A stretch of DNA of 64,000 bases, taken from Allium sativum (lineage: Eukaryota; Streptophyta; Magnoliopsida; Asparagales; Amaryllidaceae). This document shows, piece by piece, positions 11,800-23,118 of this stretch. The stretch is taken from contig CM060912.1 of NCBI GenBank assembly GCA_030737875.1, forward strand, positions 464,260,310-464,324,309. The letters are read 5' to 3'. The notes under the pieces were generated by a model. It had not been told where the DNA came from, ran no database searches, and saw nothing but the letters and a program-made list of their open reading frames with translations. The translations under genes were made by a program, and so were the position numbers. How positions within the stretch are numbered: the first letter of the stretch is position 1; each line of letters begins with the position of its first letter.

Positions 11800-12908
11800 A
11801 TTTTAGCTAAAGTGCATATATTATAATTTTTTACGGTTGCTTACAAAACTCACTTCAATGTCACATAATTTTGTACACTTACATCAATATATTTTAAGTG
11901 AACCATGTAATCTTCTTTTTAAGTTAGTAGAATAAATTTAATTGATAAATATTTATTAATTCATAATTCATCCGATAAATCCTTAAATTGACGGTTTCAG
12001 TTTGTATATCACACTAATGTTAAAAAAGTAATTAAATAGATTTTTCATTTAAATATAAAGATATATAATTTAGTTATCATAAATATTTTACATTGATAAC
12101 ATTACTAAAACTAATTTATTATTCATTTATCTCGATAAATATATATTCATTGTTGAATTCTATTTTTATTTTTAAATATCCATATTTTGACATTTTATAG
12201 CTATGTACAACTTCATCGACCATTTCCTATCATGTTTAGATCCATGTATTTAAATTGTTTTGGAAATATCAAATTTAAAGAATAATATATATATATTAGT
12301 CGTATATGTATACATAAATTTATTAATAAAAACGACAATAAAATTTTTGTGTTTATTAACTATATAGATATATAGATTAATTACATATATATAATATATA
12401 TACATAACATATATATATATTTGTTTATTTATGTACATGAACAATAATACAATGTCAATATGTAAATTAACTATAACCAAATTTATCATACACAACACAA
12501 AAAATTCTATTTTTAACTTCAAATAACTCCACATTAAAATCTTTGTAATCTTTTTGAAAAATTCTTTTCAATTTATTCAAATTATTTACTATTAAGTCAA
12601 TATATTTTAACTAGTTACATAATTTCAAATTTAACTTATATAAAAACATAAGTTAAATAATATTTTCCACTTGCTAATTCATCTAAAATATTTATAATTT
12701 GTTAATTTCAACTAGAATACTTGCTAATAGTAGTAGTAAGAATAATAAAATTATTGTTTTCCTTCAAAGAAATACAAATTACAAAGACATATCATGTATT
12801 AACAACAACAATAATTATATTATATTTATTCTGTCGAATTACCGTGTGTTGGATATTAAAGTTCCAATTTTAACATTAAAATTTTAAAAAATATATTTTA
12901 TAAAATTA

Positions 12909-12937
12909 TCGTGTGCAACGCACGGGTTACACACTAG
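12909..12937 (+). other. Helitron A 3' terminal hairpin and CTAG
   Basis: GTGC-AAC-GCAC forms the core stem, extended imperfectly by flanking C/G bases, followed by GGGTTACACA and CTAG. This is the termination signal of plant Helitrons. Confidence 0.6.
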
Positions 12938-13688
12938 TTAAATAATAGTAAAATAGAAGAATTTTAAGCTTTCTCGTTAATTTTAGGTGTATTCTCTCTT
13001 CCCCTTAATTCTCTCTTCTTTAGATATTTTATTTTCAAATTAGGTTATCGCTTGACATTTATTTACTTATTCTCTACAATCGTTTTACATATTCTGTGAT
13101 TTTACATTTTGGTATGAATATCTTAAAGTTCAGACAACTATTTAGTAATAGCTAGCTCTTAATTTTTTTATATTTAAGTCCACATATTTAAACCGTTACA
13201 AAACACAAAATTTAAGTAATTCAAATAAATTTAGTTAACTAATATTTCTTCTAAATATTAAAGAATGGAAAAATTATGTTTTTTTGGTTGTAAATACCTA
13301 GACTTCAAATTTCTTACAATCGTTTAAGTCTCTCTCAATTCTTTTCCAATATTTTACATTTAACCACCATATTTTACAGTTAATTACATAATATTAATTA
13401 AAGCTATTTTAATTAAGTTTTGTAAATTTTTATTCATTGATTTGCCTAATAAATCAAATTAAGAATAACAATATTCATATTAACAAACGTGAGAAAAATA
13501 ACAGTACAAATATATAAACAAGGCTATTATATAACATAAATTATATACAAGTAACAATCACTTGTTCAAGGTTTAACTCATTTACATCAATATGTTTATC
13601 GTGTATCATTTTGTAATATTAATGTCAAGCGGCTACATTTCAAAGTTCATTTAGTTATTTACAAATCACTCCATAATATAATTCAATA

Positions 13689-13855
13689 GTTTTTTTTTTT
13701 GAATTTGTTCAGGGGGAATCGACCGGAGCCTTAAAAACCCCCCTAGTTCACCTAGCTTGGTCCCAGATAAATCGTAGCGTATGCACATGGTAAACCCTTT
13801 TAGCATGTCATTCCGTGTTTCGAACTTAATTACGTCGTTGTTACCTCGACATAAG
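13689..13855 (-). mobile_element. tRNA-derived SINE-like insertion
   Basis: Read on the minus strand this is a ~155-bp GC-richer block ending in an A11 tail (T11 at 13690-13700). It has a B-box-like GTTCGAAAC (13817-13825) near its 5' side and a body containing CTCCGGTCGATTCCCCCTG before the tail. TCAATA flanks it at 13683-13688 and 13856-13861, a likely target duplication. The A box is weak, so the 5' end may be truncated. Confidence 0.5.
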
Positions 13856-14432
13856 TCAATATGTTTAAATTAATTAAGTGATTCTGACAAATGAATTCAT
13901 TTTGTAAATTGTTGTTAATTCATCAAATTAATGCTTTATATGATGTATTAGTACCATGTTCATATCAACAAAGAATGCAAAACTAGTTTTTTATTTCAAA
14001 TATAAAGGTAAATGAATCACACAATTTAAATAATGTATGTAAACAATAATAATTATATTATACAATTATCTCAATAAATTTATCATGAGTTAAAGAAAAC
14101 AATATCAGTTTCAAATGCCTACGTTTTAACATTGCTACAATTATTTATTGAACTTTCTCAATTCTTTCATGATATTTTATATTTAAATCCACATGTTTAA
14201 ACTACTCACGAAACCTTGAATCATTATTATTTAAAAAATCTTAGTGAATACTTAGTATTTTTCTAGGAACTCTTAAAATTATACGTCAGTTTTACTATAT
14301 ATTCTCATGTTTGTAAGGGTAGTTTTCGATGCAACCATAAAGATGTATAAATTATATATATCAACAATAATAACAAAGTTAATTTGTAAATTAGTTACGA
14401 TTTGCATATCAAGAGTTTATCATATATTATAC

Positions 14433-16177
14433 TGTAACAACCTGGAATTTTAGAACCAATTTAAAATTTTATTTTTAATTGATTTAATGGATTTTATGAA
14501 TTTAAAATGATTTATTTTGAGAATTAATGATTTAAAATTTATTTAAATCCAAGTTAGAACGTATAAATTTAAAATTTAATTAAAACAAACTCGAAATAGC
14601 GCGGTAGTTTGAAAATTTGGTTTCAAACTTCAATTAAATATACAGAATTCAATATTAGTTAGAATTTGATGAAATAAAAAATATTGAATATTTTGAACTA
14701 TAATTTTCTAACGAATGTGAGAAACTGAGATTTCACTTTATAAATTGCAAGTTATATCTAGTTTAAATTTTAAAATAGTCGCTATGGAATTTATATATAT
14801 TTTTACTATATATATAGCCCTTAAAAATAATCATTTTGCAAACGACCTCCGTTTTTTACGAAACCACTTTTGTTGGACCTAGAATGTCAAATTATTATTA
14901 GGTTTAAAATTTCATAATTTATGCAATTAGTATGTGAGCGTAGTAAATTTAAACGTGTTTTCAAATTTAATCAACTGGAAAAAGGGCCATTTTTCAAACG
15001 GCCTCCAAATTCGACAAAATTAGTTTTGTTAGGACCGTATCAACTAGATTTAATTTTTCTGTAATTTTTGGAGTTAGTATGTGGCCCCAGTAAATTAAAA
15101 TATACGTTGGAATTTAATTAACCATTATATTAATTAATATTTTAATTTTGACAAAAACTGATCAAAACAATCAAATTGGCTATCTAAACATATCACATTG
15201 TGTCCGGAATGGGGGTATTTGACTAAGGGCGACCGTCGTTGGGTCTCGTTTGGAGTTTGGAGCATTAAATTTTGAGTTTAAACAACAACTGAATAAAAAA
15301 TATTAAAAAAATATATATACCAAATAAAATCCGACTAACCCTAATTTTCCTTAGAAGCTGTCGGCCTCTCAAATGAATGGAGAAAACCGTTCGAATTTCT
15401 CTCACAAATCTCTCCTTCACCAATTCGAATTACTTCACAGTTTATACACAAAAATTATAGAGTTTTCTTCAAGCTTTAAATCCATATGGGTTTGATAGAG
15501 TATCGTGAAGAATATTGCTCAAATTTGGGCTCCAAAGCACGAGCGTTCGACTGGAATTTTTTTCCTGAGGGGACCGCCGAACTTCGCCGTGGTTCAGGCG
15601 AGGGTGGAGGTGTTGGTGCTCGATGACGTGGAAGTCCCTGATCTTGGTCCAGTCGAACGAGGTGATGGTGATTTCTAAACCTAGGTTGCGATGGTCGGTG
15701 CATAATTCGGCAAAGAAGAACGACAAAGAGAAACAGCTAAGTGAGTACTAAAGAAACAAAATTAGTTAATTATAAAATTAATTATGTTTATTATATAATT
15801 AAAGTTTATACTGCTATATCTTTTTCATATAAAAACGGAATCCAGTGAAACAACTTGCGTTGCGATCGTTGCGATGAACTCTACAATTTGAAACTAACCA
15901 GAACGGAAAAGAAGCAAGTTACAGTTTTTAATAAAATTAAACGTTCAGTTTAATTTTATTAAAATAATCGCCAAATAAAGAATGACGGAGTGGAAATTAG
16001 TGTGAGAATTCTCTCACTAAAATATTTGTACAGTTATTTATTTTATAACTGAAAATATATATAGATTGCCAATGTTGATTTTTATCAATTTTAATTATCA
16101 CAAATTTGTATACGGTGCCTGTAGCTCACCTCACTGTTGTTTGAAAAACCATAGATGATTTGATTGACTGTGATATG
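14433..16177 (+). mobile_element. Solo LTR S, segment 1 (U3 side)
   Basis: Begins TGTAACAACC. Contains a segment near 15190-15230 (GTCCGGAATGGGGGTATTTG) matching the Y LTR counterpart near 31130, and a GC-rich island at about 15540-15730. It ends at the ATATG target site of element Z. Confidence 0.75.
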
Positions 16178-16881
16178 TGTTGACCTTCTTTTTAGTCAAA
16201 GCTGTCACACATGAAATCTCTGGTTAACAATACGCACAAGTATGGGGAATATCGTCAGAACACATGGAGCGATTTGGTTGAAGTCGCATCACAGAAAAAG
16301 AATGGCCCGAAACTCCTATCAGACGATCTATTTTGGGCTTGAAAACAACAATTACGGAGCTGAGCTCTGTATTTCTTGTAGCTCTCTGAATCAGCTTTGA
16401 ATCGAGCTTTCGTTTGGCTGAAACGGACTTACGGTTTGAAAGTTACGCCCGTTTCCGTGAACACGTGCAGAACCGGGAACTTGGAATCTGGGATTGGCAT
16501 AACTCATTGGGATCAGATACACGGTTCGAATCCGGTGAGAGGACCAAATGGCATAACTTTGCAAAAGGAAATTTAGTATTCCCCGGATCAGATCTGAGCA
16601 CAGAAGACCTGACCCGCCTGAAGTATTTTACACTGAAGTGCTTCCAGTTTTCGGATCGGAGACATCAACTCGGTTCGGATCAGACCCGAACCGAACCGCC
16701 TCGACCTGCTTCTGCTCACGAGTTTGACCTGTTCTTGAGGAGTAACTGCCTCCAACAAACGCGGATCTAATTACACTTGGCAGAGCACGATCTGGAGAGG
16801 TTTTCTCCACTACATTCCGAGATGAAAGGGATGCGCGCCACGTGGCATCCGAACTGGAACCGCCCAGAGCTCCTCTCCGCC

Positions 16882-16888
16882 TATAAAA
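16882..16888 (+). promoter_or_regulatory. TATA box of the Z 5' LTR
   Basis: CGCCTATAAAATACACC; the equivalent TATAAATA in the 3' LTR is at 43721-43728. It is the likely transcription start region of the element. Confidence 0.6.
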
Positions 16889-17004
16889 TACACCACTTGA
16901 AGGAGAATGAAAGGATCTTTTGATCTTTTTGGCCACTCTCTTACCCAGTTTCTACCATTGCAACCGCAAAGACTTTGCGAACACATCAAAGCCGAATTCC
17001 ACAC

Positions 17005-17082
17005 TGTAAACACGAGGATTTCGTGTATAATCTCCACTTTTCGCATGTCTTTTCATTGTAAACACGAGGATTTCGTGTATAA
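17005..17082 (+). repeat. Duplicated hairpin repeat in the Z LTR
   Basis: TGTAAACACGAGG followed by ATTTCGTGTATAA occurs at 17005-17030 and 17057-17082. Each copy holds a perfect 6-bp stem ACACGA / TCGTGT. Both copies persist in the 3' LTR (about 43844-43921) with a few changes. Confidence 0.75.
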
Positions 17083-17279
17083 ACTGCAAACCAATAGAAT
17101 TGTACTTGTAACATCTTAGGATTTAAGAAGAGATAAAGTGGACATAGGCTTGGTTTGAGCTGAACCACTATAAAATATTGTGTGTCTCCTCTTATTTTAC
17201 TGCTTTTCTGCATTGATATGTGATTGTGAGGTTTTCGCATTGGACTTGGGTGTTAGGCCCAGATTTCGGTCTAACATTT

Positions 17280-17298
17280 TGGCGTGCCAGATAGGGGG
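17280..17298 (+). other. Z primer-binding region
   Basis: TGGCGTGCCAGATAGGGGG three bases after the 5' LTR. The position and TGGCG(T/C)GCCAG form are those of Tat-lineage primer sites; I do not assign the tRNA. Confidence 0.6.
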
Positions 17299-17487
17299 CA
17301 CACGATATTACTTCAATTTCCAGCCTGAAAGGAATCGAATTGCTCGACTGTTGGATCAATGGTCAAATGAAAGAAAGACGGAACCTTCTCTCGCGTTGAG
17401 GATGTTGGCACAAAAGGCGCAAGGAATGAGGCGAGCCAGGAGGCTTCCTCCCACGAAAATCTACCAGCATACTTAACCAGAGAAGAG

Positions 17488-19119
17488 ATGGATGGAGTTT
17501 TTACTAAATTGAGAGCTCAAATGGCAAGGCAAGATGATCTCCTCCGCAAACAACAAGAGATGATGGATGAGTTCTTTGCTCGAATGAATGGAAGGCCGGA
17601 CAACAATGCATAACTCACTGGAAACGGCAGGGAAATGGCTCCAGCAGGAATAACGAACTGGATCGGTTCGGATCGGATCTGAACCGAGGGCCGAAATCTG
17701 AATCCAACACAGATGGAAATGGGGGACATTCCCCATCGGGTCGGTTCAGATCTGATCCGAACTACAACCCTACATGAGCTTGGAGGCAGCAGCCTCCCCT
17801 TTGGAAATCAAGGCTTTGCTCGGGTTCGACCTACATCCGCTCCGGTTCGGATGGACACCCAGGCACCAGCTTTAGCTCAATAGCAACCCAATGTGGCTCA
17901 GAGTAGAGAGACAGAATTGGGTCGGTTCGACCCCTCCAACCTACAGGCAACCGATCCGAACAGGATGACATTCCAAACACCTTATGCACTTCCAAACTCC
18001 TCTGGGTTTAACGCTGGGGGAACCAGCTCTGATCTAGGCAACCTGTAACAGCTCTTTGAAGGCGACCGACTCGCCAATCTCATTGAACGCCTCTCGAGAG
18101 CCCGCACTTATCAGAATGACATGGATGATGTCAATCACAATCCATTTACTCAGGAAATCAGAAATTCCCGCAATCCTCCGGATTTCAGACTTCCACAACT
18201 GGAGCCCTACAACGGTAGAACGAATCCTACCGTGCATCCAATGCGCTATAAACGGCATATGGAAGTTCAATCGGCATCGGAAAATGTAATGGCTAAATGT
18301 TTTCCTCTCTTTTTGAACAATATAGCCGCTATGTGGATTCGGCAGCTAGAATCTGAGTCGATCAACAGCTGGAACATGTTGGTCGCTCGCTTTATCGAAC
18401 AGTTTCGGGTCCACATCGCTCGACCCAAGAATGTAATGTCGCTCACTACAATCAAGCAGAGGCCCAGAGAAACTCTACACTCATTTTTGGAACGGTTCAA
18501 CGTTGCAGCAGCATCGGTTGATCGACTTGAGCCATCCATGGTATTGATGGCGGCAGTATCCGGCATTCTGGGCAACTCGGAGTTCAAAAAATCCTTGTAC
18601 CGAGACCCACCATGGAATCTCAATGAATTCTACCTAGAATCAGATAGATTTCTACGTGAAGAAGACGCTACGTCTGAAAAGAAAATTCTCGATGTCAGCA
18701 TGCTCAAAGACGGAGAACCGTCTGACTCTGGAAAAGGCAAAGGGAAAGCTGTTATCAAGAATGACCGCAACACTCAGCCCCAGAGAGGGCCCAGATATGA
18801 AAAGTACACCGAACTCAATTCGACCTTGACTGACATCTACGTAAACACAAATGGTGACGTCTCTTATCCAAAGCCTCCCAGGCCGGAGCCATCGTAAAGA
18901 GAACGCGATTCAGGAAAATACTGCATATTTCATGATATGGGCGGTCATGACACAAATGACTGTAGGCACTTACGAGACTTGATTGAGGAACAGGTTAGAC
19001 GTGGAGAGTTACCCGAGTATGTGAAACAACCTACAACGCCTGCACCCGCGTTGCCACCACCTGCTCCCCGGAGCGGGAATGACCCTGTATCGAGCTACCG
19101 TGGGCTCATCATCAACTGA
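17488..19119 (+). pseudogene. Tat-type gag pseudogene of Z
   Basis: A single frame from ATG 17488 to TAA 19117 encodes a retrotransposon capsid polyprotein, interrupted by five in-frame stops: TAA 17611, TGA 17680, TAG 17881, TAA 18046 and TAA 18895. There is no frameshift. The N-terminus has a coiled-coil-like segment (LLRKQQEMMDEFFARM). The longest open part (18121-18894) carries the Retrotrans_gag core (LEPYNGRTNP; CFPLFLNNIAAMWIRQL; RETLHSFLERFN). After the last stop a C2HC-type knuckle (YCIFHDMGGHDTNDC) follows. Stops from C-to-T changes in CAA/CAG/CGA-type codons are plausible. It cannot make full-length Gag. Confidence 0.85.
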
Positions 19120-19885
19120 TCTGGATTGGACCACTCTGCATTTTCAGCATTTCTTAGGATTTAAGATACGTCTCTTTGATTTCTTTAGGTTTTCCAATTG
19201 GCTAATCAGAGTACGTGCGTTCGATGTTAGGATTAAGCTCCAAAGCGTGCTCTGCACCTGATGACAATCCAATCAGGATTTGCTTTGGTTTTGTACTTTG
19301 AATTGAATAAGGAGGGACTTTCCGAACATGGATTATGTTTGGCGAATTTAAGTGTCTTGTCGGGTTGTGGAAGGATTCTCAATCTCAATTAAATTATGAC
19401 TTATACTTATCTCGGACCCCTAGGCATGGATTATGCCTAGGGACAGACTGCCTAGTCAGGTTTTGGCAAGTATAGCTCTATCCCGACATGAGTATGGATT
19501 GTACTCACTAGGATGCTTAAGTATGAATTATACTCAAGAATGACGAATGAGCTTGTCAGGATTGGGCAAAGGAACTCAATTAAATTCGAGTATGGTTTAT
19601 GCTCAGTTTGAACTTCCTGGTATAGCTTATACCCGGAAGGTTAGGTCCCTCGCCAGGTTTTGGCAGGATGATTCGAACGTTCCTCGAGTATCGTTTATGC
19701 TCAAACAAACGCCCAAGCATGGTTTATACTCGAAAGTGTAATCAGTCTTTTCAGGTTTTGACATACCTATTTGCTTTCTTTTCTTCGCAGGTATGGATTA
19801 TAGTTGCAGTTGGCAGGCCAGGCGTGGCCTTGGATTTCTTGGATTATCCAGAACACATCTTCCTTTGTTCAGCAAGATATGTTCT
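19120..19885 (+). other. Z 3' non-coding tail
   Basis: Repeats of ATGGATTATGCCTAG, TATGGTTTATACTCG-like and CCAGGTTTTGGCA-like phrases, with no coding capacity. Equivalent phrases occur at 1-800 in the left Tat-like element. Confidence 0.6.
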
Positions 19886-19896
19886 AGGGGAAAAAA
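19886..19896 (+). other. Z polypurine tract
   Basis: AGGGGAAAAAA immediately before the TGTTGACC start of the 3' LTR. Confidence 0.75.
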
Positions 19897-20242
19897 TGTT
19901 GACCTGCTTTTTAGTCAAAGCTATCACACATGAAATATCTGGTTAACAATACGCACAAGTATGGGAAATATCGTCAGAACACATGGAGCGATTTGGATGA
20001 AGTCACATCACAGACAAAGAATGGCCCGAAACTCCTATCAGACGATCTCTTTTGGGCTCGAAAACAAAAATTTCGAAGCTAAGCTCTATAACACTTGTAG
20101 CTCTCTGAATCAGCTTCAAATCGAGCTTTCATTTGGCTAAAATGGACTTACGGTTTGAAAATTACGCCCGTTTCAGTGAACACGTGCAGAACCGGGAACT
20201 TAGAATCTGGAAATGGAATAACCCATTGGGATCTGATATACG
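19897..20242 (+). mobile_element. Z 3' LTR, first part
   Basis: 346 bases matching the start of the 5' LTR. It ends at ATACG (20238-20242), the target site of X, and resumes at 43411. Confidence 0.85.
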
Positions 20243-20605
20243 TGTAACGACACGCATTTTGCCCGACCTTAAATGATCGCTAGATCGATTAAAATCATTC
20301 AAAACCCGCATATGTTAACTTTGGGCATACAATACATTAGAACAATAACAACTGACTTTTATAAACATCACAATAATGTTACATCAGAATACAGAATATC
20401 AGAGTACATCGATACATAAAGTACAGCGGAAGACCTATTACAATAAATTAACGCAATACACAGCGAAATACTTTCTATACTCTGGACACAGCTTTAGGCT
20501 TCGATCCAGAATCCTGCTCAAGAGATAAATATCTGCAAAAAGCTACTCGACTGCCCGTGTGGAAAATATGGGCACCCGAGTTTGCAAGTGAAACAAACTA
20601 CAAGT

Positions 20606-20619
20606 CAGTCATGGGACTG
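20606..20619 (-). promoter_or_regulatory. Conserved leader stem-loop, X left LTR
   Basis: CAGTC-ATGG-GACTG: perfect 5-bp stem with a 4-base loop, 363 bases from the LTR edge. The same element occurs in Y, S, T and V. Confidence 0.6.
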
Positions 20620-21048
20620 GTATAAGAAATCTTTTTTACATTATCTAACAGTATGGCAAATCACAGGACCACACCACTAACATGGAACAGGTTTACTCCA
20701 TTGGATTGCCAGTGTATATACTACTACCATAAATAAAGCTATGGATCTATAATGCATCCATCAACATGCAATTCCTCAATCTACCCATTTAGGCTTAATC
20801 CCTAACTTAGATTTCAAAATCCAATTCACTTTACAAAAAATATTCCTTTGGACTTTATTTCCCGATTTCTTATTTCAAATCATTTTGAAACACATATTTA
20901 GCTTTTATAATATCAAAGTAGATTTTGCTTCGGGATTCGAAAACAAAACATTTGGAAATATGAATTCCAAAACATAACAATGCATAAAAACAAATATGCA
21001 ACCAAATATCAGTCATGTTCCCTCAGATTAGGCAGTGCGCGCCCTAAC

Positions 21049-21052
<4 letters not shown>

Positions 21053-21095
<43 letters not shown>
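21053..21095 (+). repeat. TA microsatellite in the X left LTR
   Basis: Near-pure TA repeat. The partner LTR has AT then GT repeats at the same place (about 39552-39607). Confidence 0.85.
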
Positions 21096-21099
<4 letters not shown>

Positions 21100-21673
21100 C
21101 TCCCATCTTAGGGCAGGCTACACTAACGATGCACCATCCCACCAATGGGGGATAACATGCACCGTCCTCCACTTCTAGTCGCTCTTGGGTCACCCGATCT
21201 CTAGCCACATACTTCTTAAATCATTTTATATCCCGAAGTAGGGAAAATCATTTCACAATATAATCACAAGTATAATAAAAAATGTATAGATTTCTACTTT
21301 CAAATCATTTCGAAATCATCGATTGTAGTCCTCGAAATCCTTTCTGTTTTATTAAACATTTTATAAAACATTACCTGTCCAAAATCGGGAATAATTCTTC
21401 TTTTACTTAAGAAAATCAGTTTTCAAAATCATTCATTAATTTTTGAAATAAACAATATTGCTAAACACCTTATAGTCAAATCGTGAAGTGTTTCACAAGG
21501 TGTTAGCATACTTATTTTTCTACCCACCCAATGCTAAATGTAAAACATATTTTGCTCATAAACTGGTCGAGCACAATCCATTCAATAAATCAACCATAAC
21601 ATGTAAATTTTATTGTTTCAACATTTATAGTCATATAATGAATATTTTATATATATATATATATTCATTCAGT

Positions 21674-23118
21674 ACATTAAAAATGTAAATTTTAATGTTC
21701 CAACATTTATCTCAATAAAATGAATATTTTATATATATCCATTCATTACATTAAAATGTAGATTTTAATGTTTTTAGCATTTCTATCTATGCAATGTATA
21801 TTTTACATGAATAATACCTTACATTAAAAATAGAATTTTTAATGTTTTCACATTTTTCTTAATACAATGAATATATCATTTCATTCTTACATTAAAATTA
21901 TGATTTTTAATGTTCCAATATTTTATTTCAAACAAATGATCGTTTTTCATTTTTTCTACTTATACGATAAAAATGTGAATTTTATCGTCAACACATTTTC
22001 ATTTCTAATAAATGAACAATTTTAACCCTTTCTACCCATACGATAAAAATGTGAATTTTATCGTTAACACATTTTCATTTCAAATAAATGAACATTTTTA
22101 TTCTAAAGACATTTCCAATATAATGACATTTTTATTTTAATGACCATTCCAATATAATGACATTTTTAATTTAATGACCATTCCAATATAATGACATTTT
22201 TATTGTAATGACAATTCCAGTATAATGACATTTTTATTCTAATGACAATTCCAAATAAACATATTAACATCAAAAGAATATTTTTATGCTTAATCAACTC
22301 TTAATATTCCATGTTAACATAAAAAGTATATTTTTATGTTTAATCAACTTTTAACATTTCATGTTAGTGATATTTCTTTTATGCTAACATTTCATTTATT
22401 CTCGTATACAATAAAAATGTAGACTCTTTATTTCATACACAAATTCTAATGAGTATATTGACCATAAAAATGTCTTTTTAATTCATACACAAATTCTATT
22501 GTGTATATTGACAATAAAAATGTCTTTTTAATTCCAACTATTTGTTTCACAATTCTAATACATAAAAAAAACGACATTTTGTTTCGCAATGCTAATTCAA
22601 TAAAAATGACAAATCATATTTGGTTGATCTAATTCAACAGAATGACAAATTATATTTTGTTAATCCTAGTTCAAATAAATGACAAATCATATTTTGTCAA
22701 ACTAATTCAAATAAATGACAAATCATATTATTTTCTAATTAACACAAATGTTAATTTTTGAATTAACAAATCTAACAAACACAACAAAATGATTTGGTTT
22801 CACTATTTTTCTAATTAACATAATTGTTAATTAACAAATCCAGTAACACAACATGATGAATTGGTTTCCAAATGACAATACAAATGTGATATTTATTTCA
22901 TAACGAAATATGACGACACTTATGTTTCTAGTAATTTTTTTTAAAACAAAATATTGACAAAATCTTGGGTTCATGTTTCTAAATTCAATAAAAAGGTATT
23001 TTTATTGAAAACAAATTTTAAACAAAATTTTATGTTCATGTAAACAATAAAAATAAGATTTTTATTGCGAATCTAAATTCAGTGTTCATGTAAACAATAA
23101 AAATAAGATTTTTATTGT
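21674..23118. repeat. Serial covarying short hairpins in the X left LTR
   Basis: At least ten short inverted repeats with an A-run/T-run core, at 21674-21698, 21748-21771, 21821-21845, 21889-21913, 21964-21988, 22040-22064, 22316-22340, 22984-23009, 23045-23067 and 23094-23118. The outer arms differ: ACATTAAAA/TTTTAATGT in the first four, ACGATAAAA/TTTTATCGT in the next two, AACATAAAAA/TTTTTATGTT in the seventh, CAATAAAAA/TTTTTATTG in the last three. All keep base pairing. Between them are direct repeats such as CCAATATAATGACATTTTTA (22110-22250). Confidence 0.75.

Larger units (their letters stand above)
10799..12937 (+). mobile_element. Non-autonomous Helitron (A)
   Basis: The 3' end reads GTGCAACGCACGGGTTAC then ACACTAG, followed by T. 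This is a GC-rich hairpin ~10 bases before CTAG, the Helitron terminus, with insertion before T. The proposed 5' end is A|TCTATTAAATAATAG at 10799, with the expected TC start and preceding A. The interior is AT-rich with no Rep/helicase. The 3' end is well supported; the 5' end is an inference from the TC rule and from a similar TTAAATAATAGTAAA at 12938. Confidence 0.55.
16178..17276 (+). mobile_element. Z 5' LTR
   Basis: TGTTGACC...TCTAACA, 1,099 bases, with a TATA box at 16882-16888. The 3' LTR matches it apart from scattered substitutions, a ~57-base deletion (5' LTR ~16672-16729) and a short duplication near 43640. Confidence 0.85.

Noticed and set aside
12250..12534. Tyr/Ile-rich ORF in the Helitron interior
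   Set aside because: Composition artefact of TATATA-rich DNA.
22110..22250. Regularly spaced repeats resembling a CRISPR array
   Set aside because: Spacers are themselves repeats, the DNA is eukaryotic, and no associated genes exist; it is part of the X LTR repeat series.
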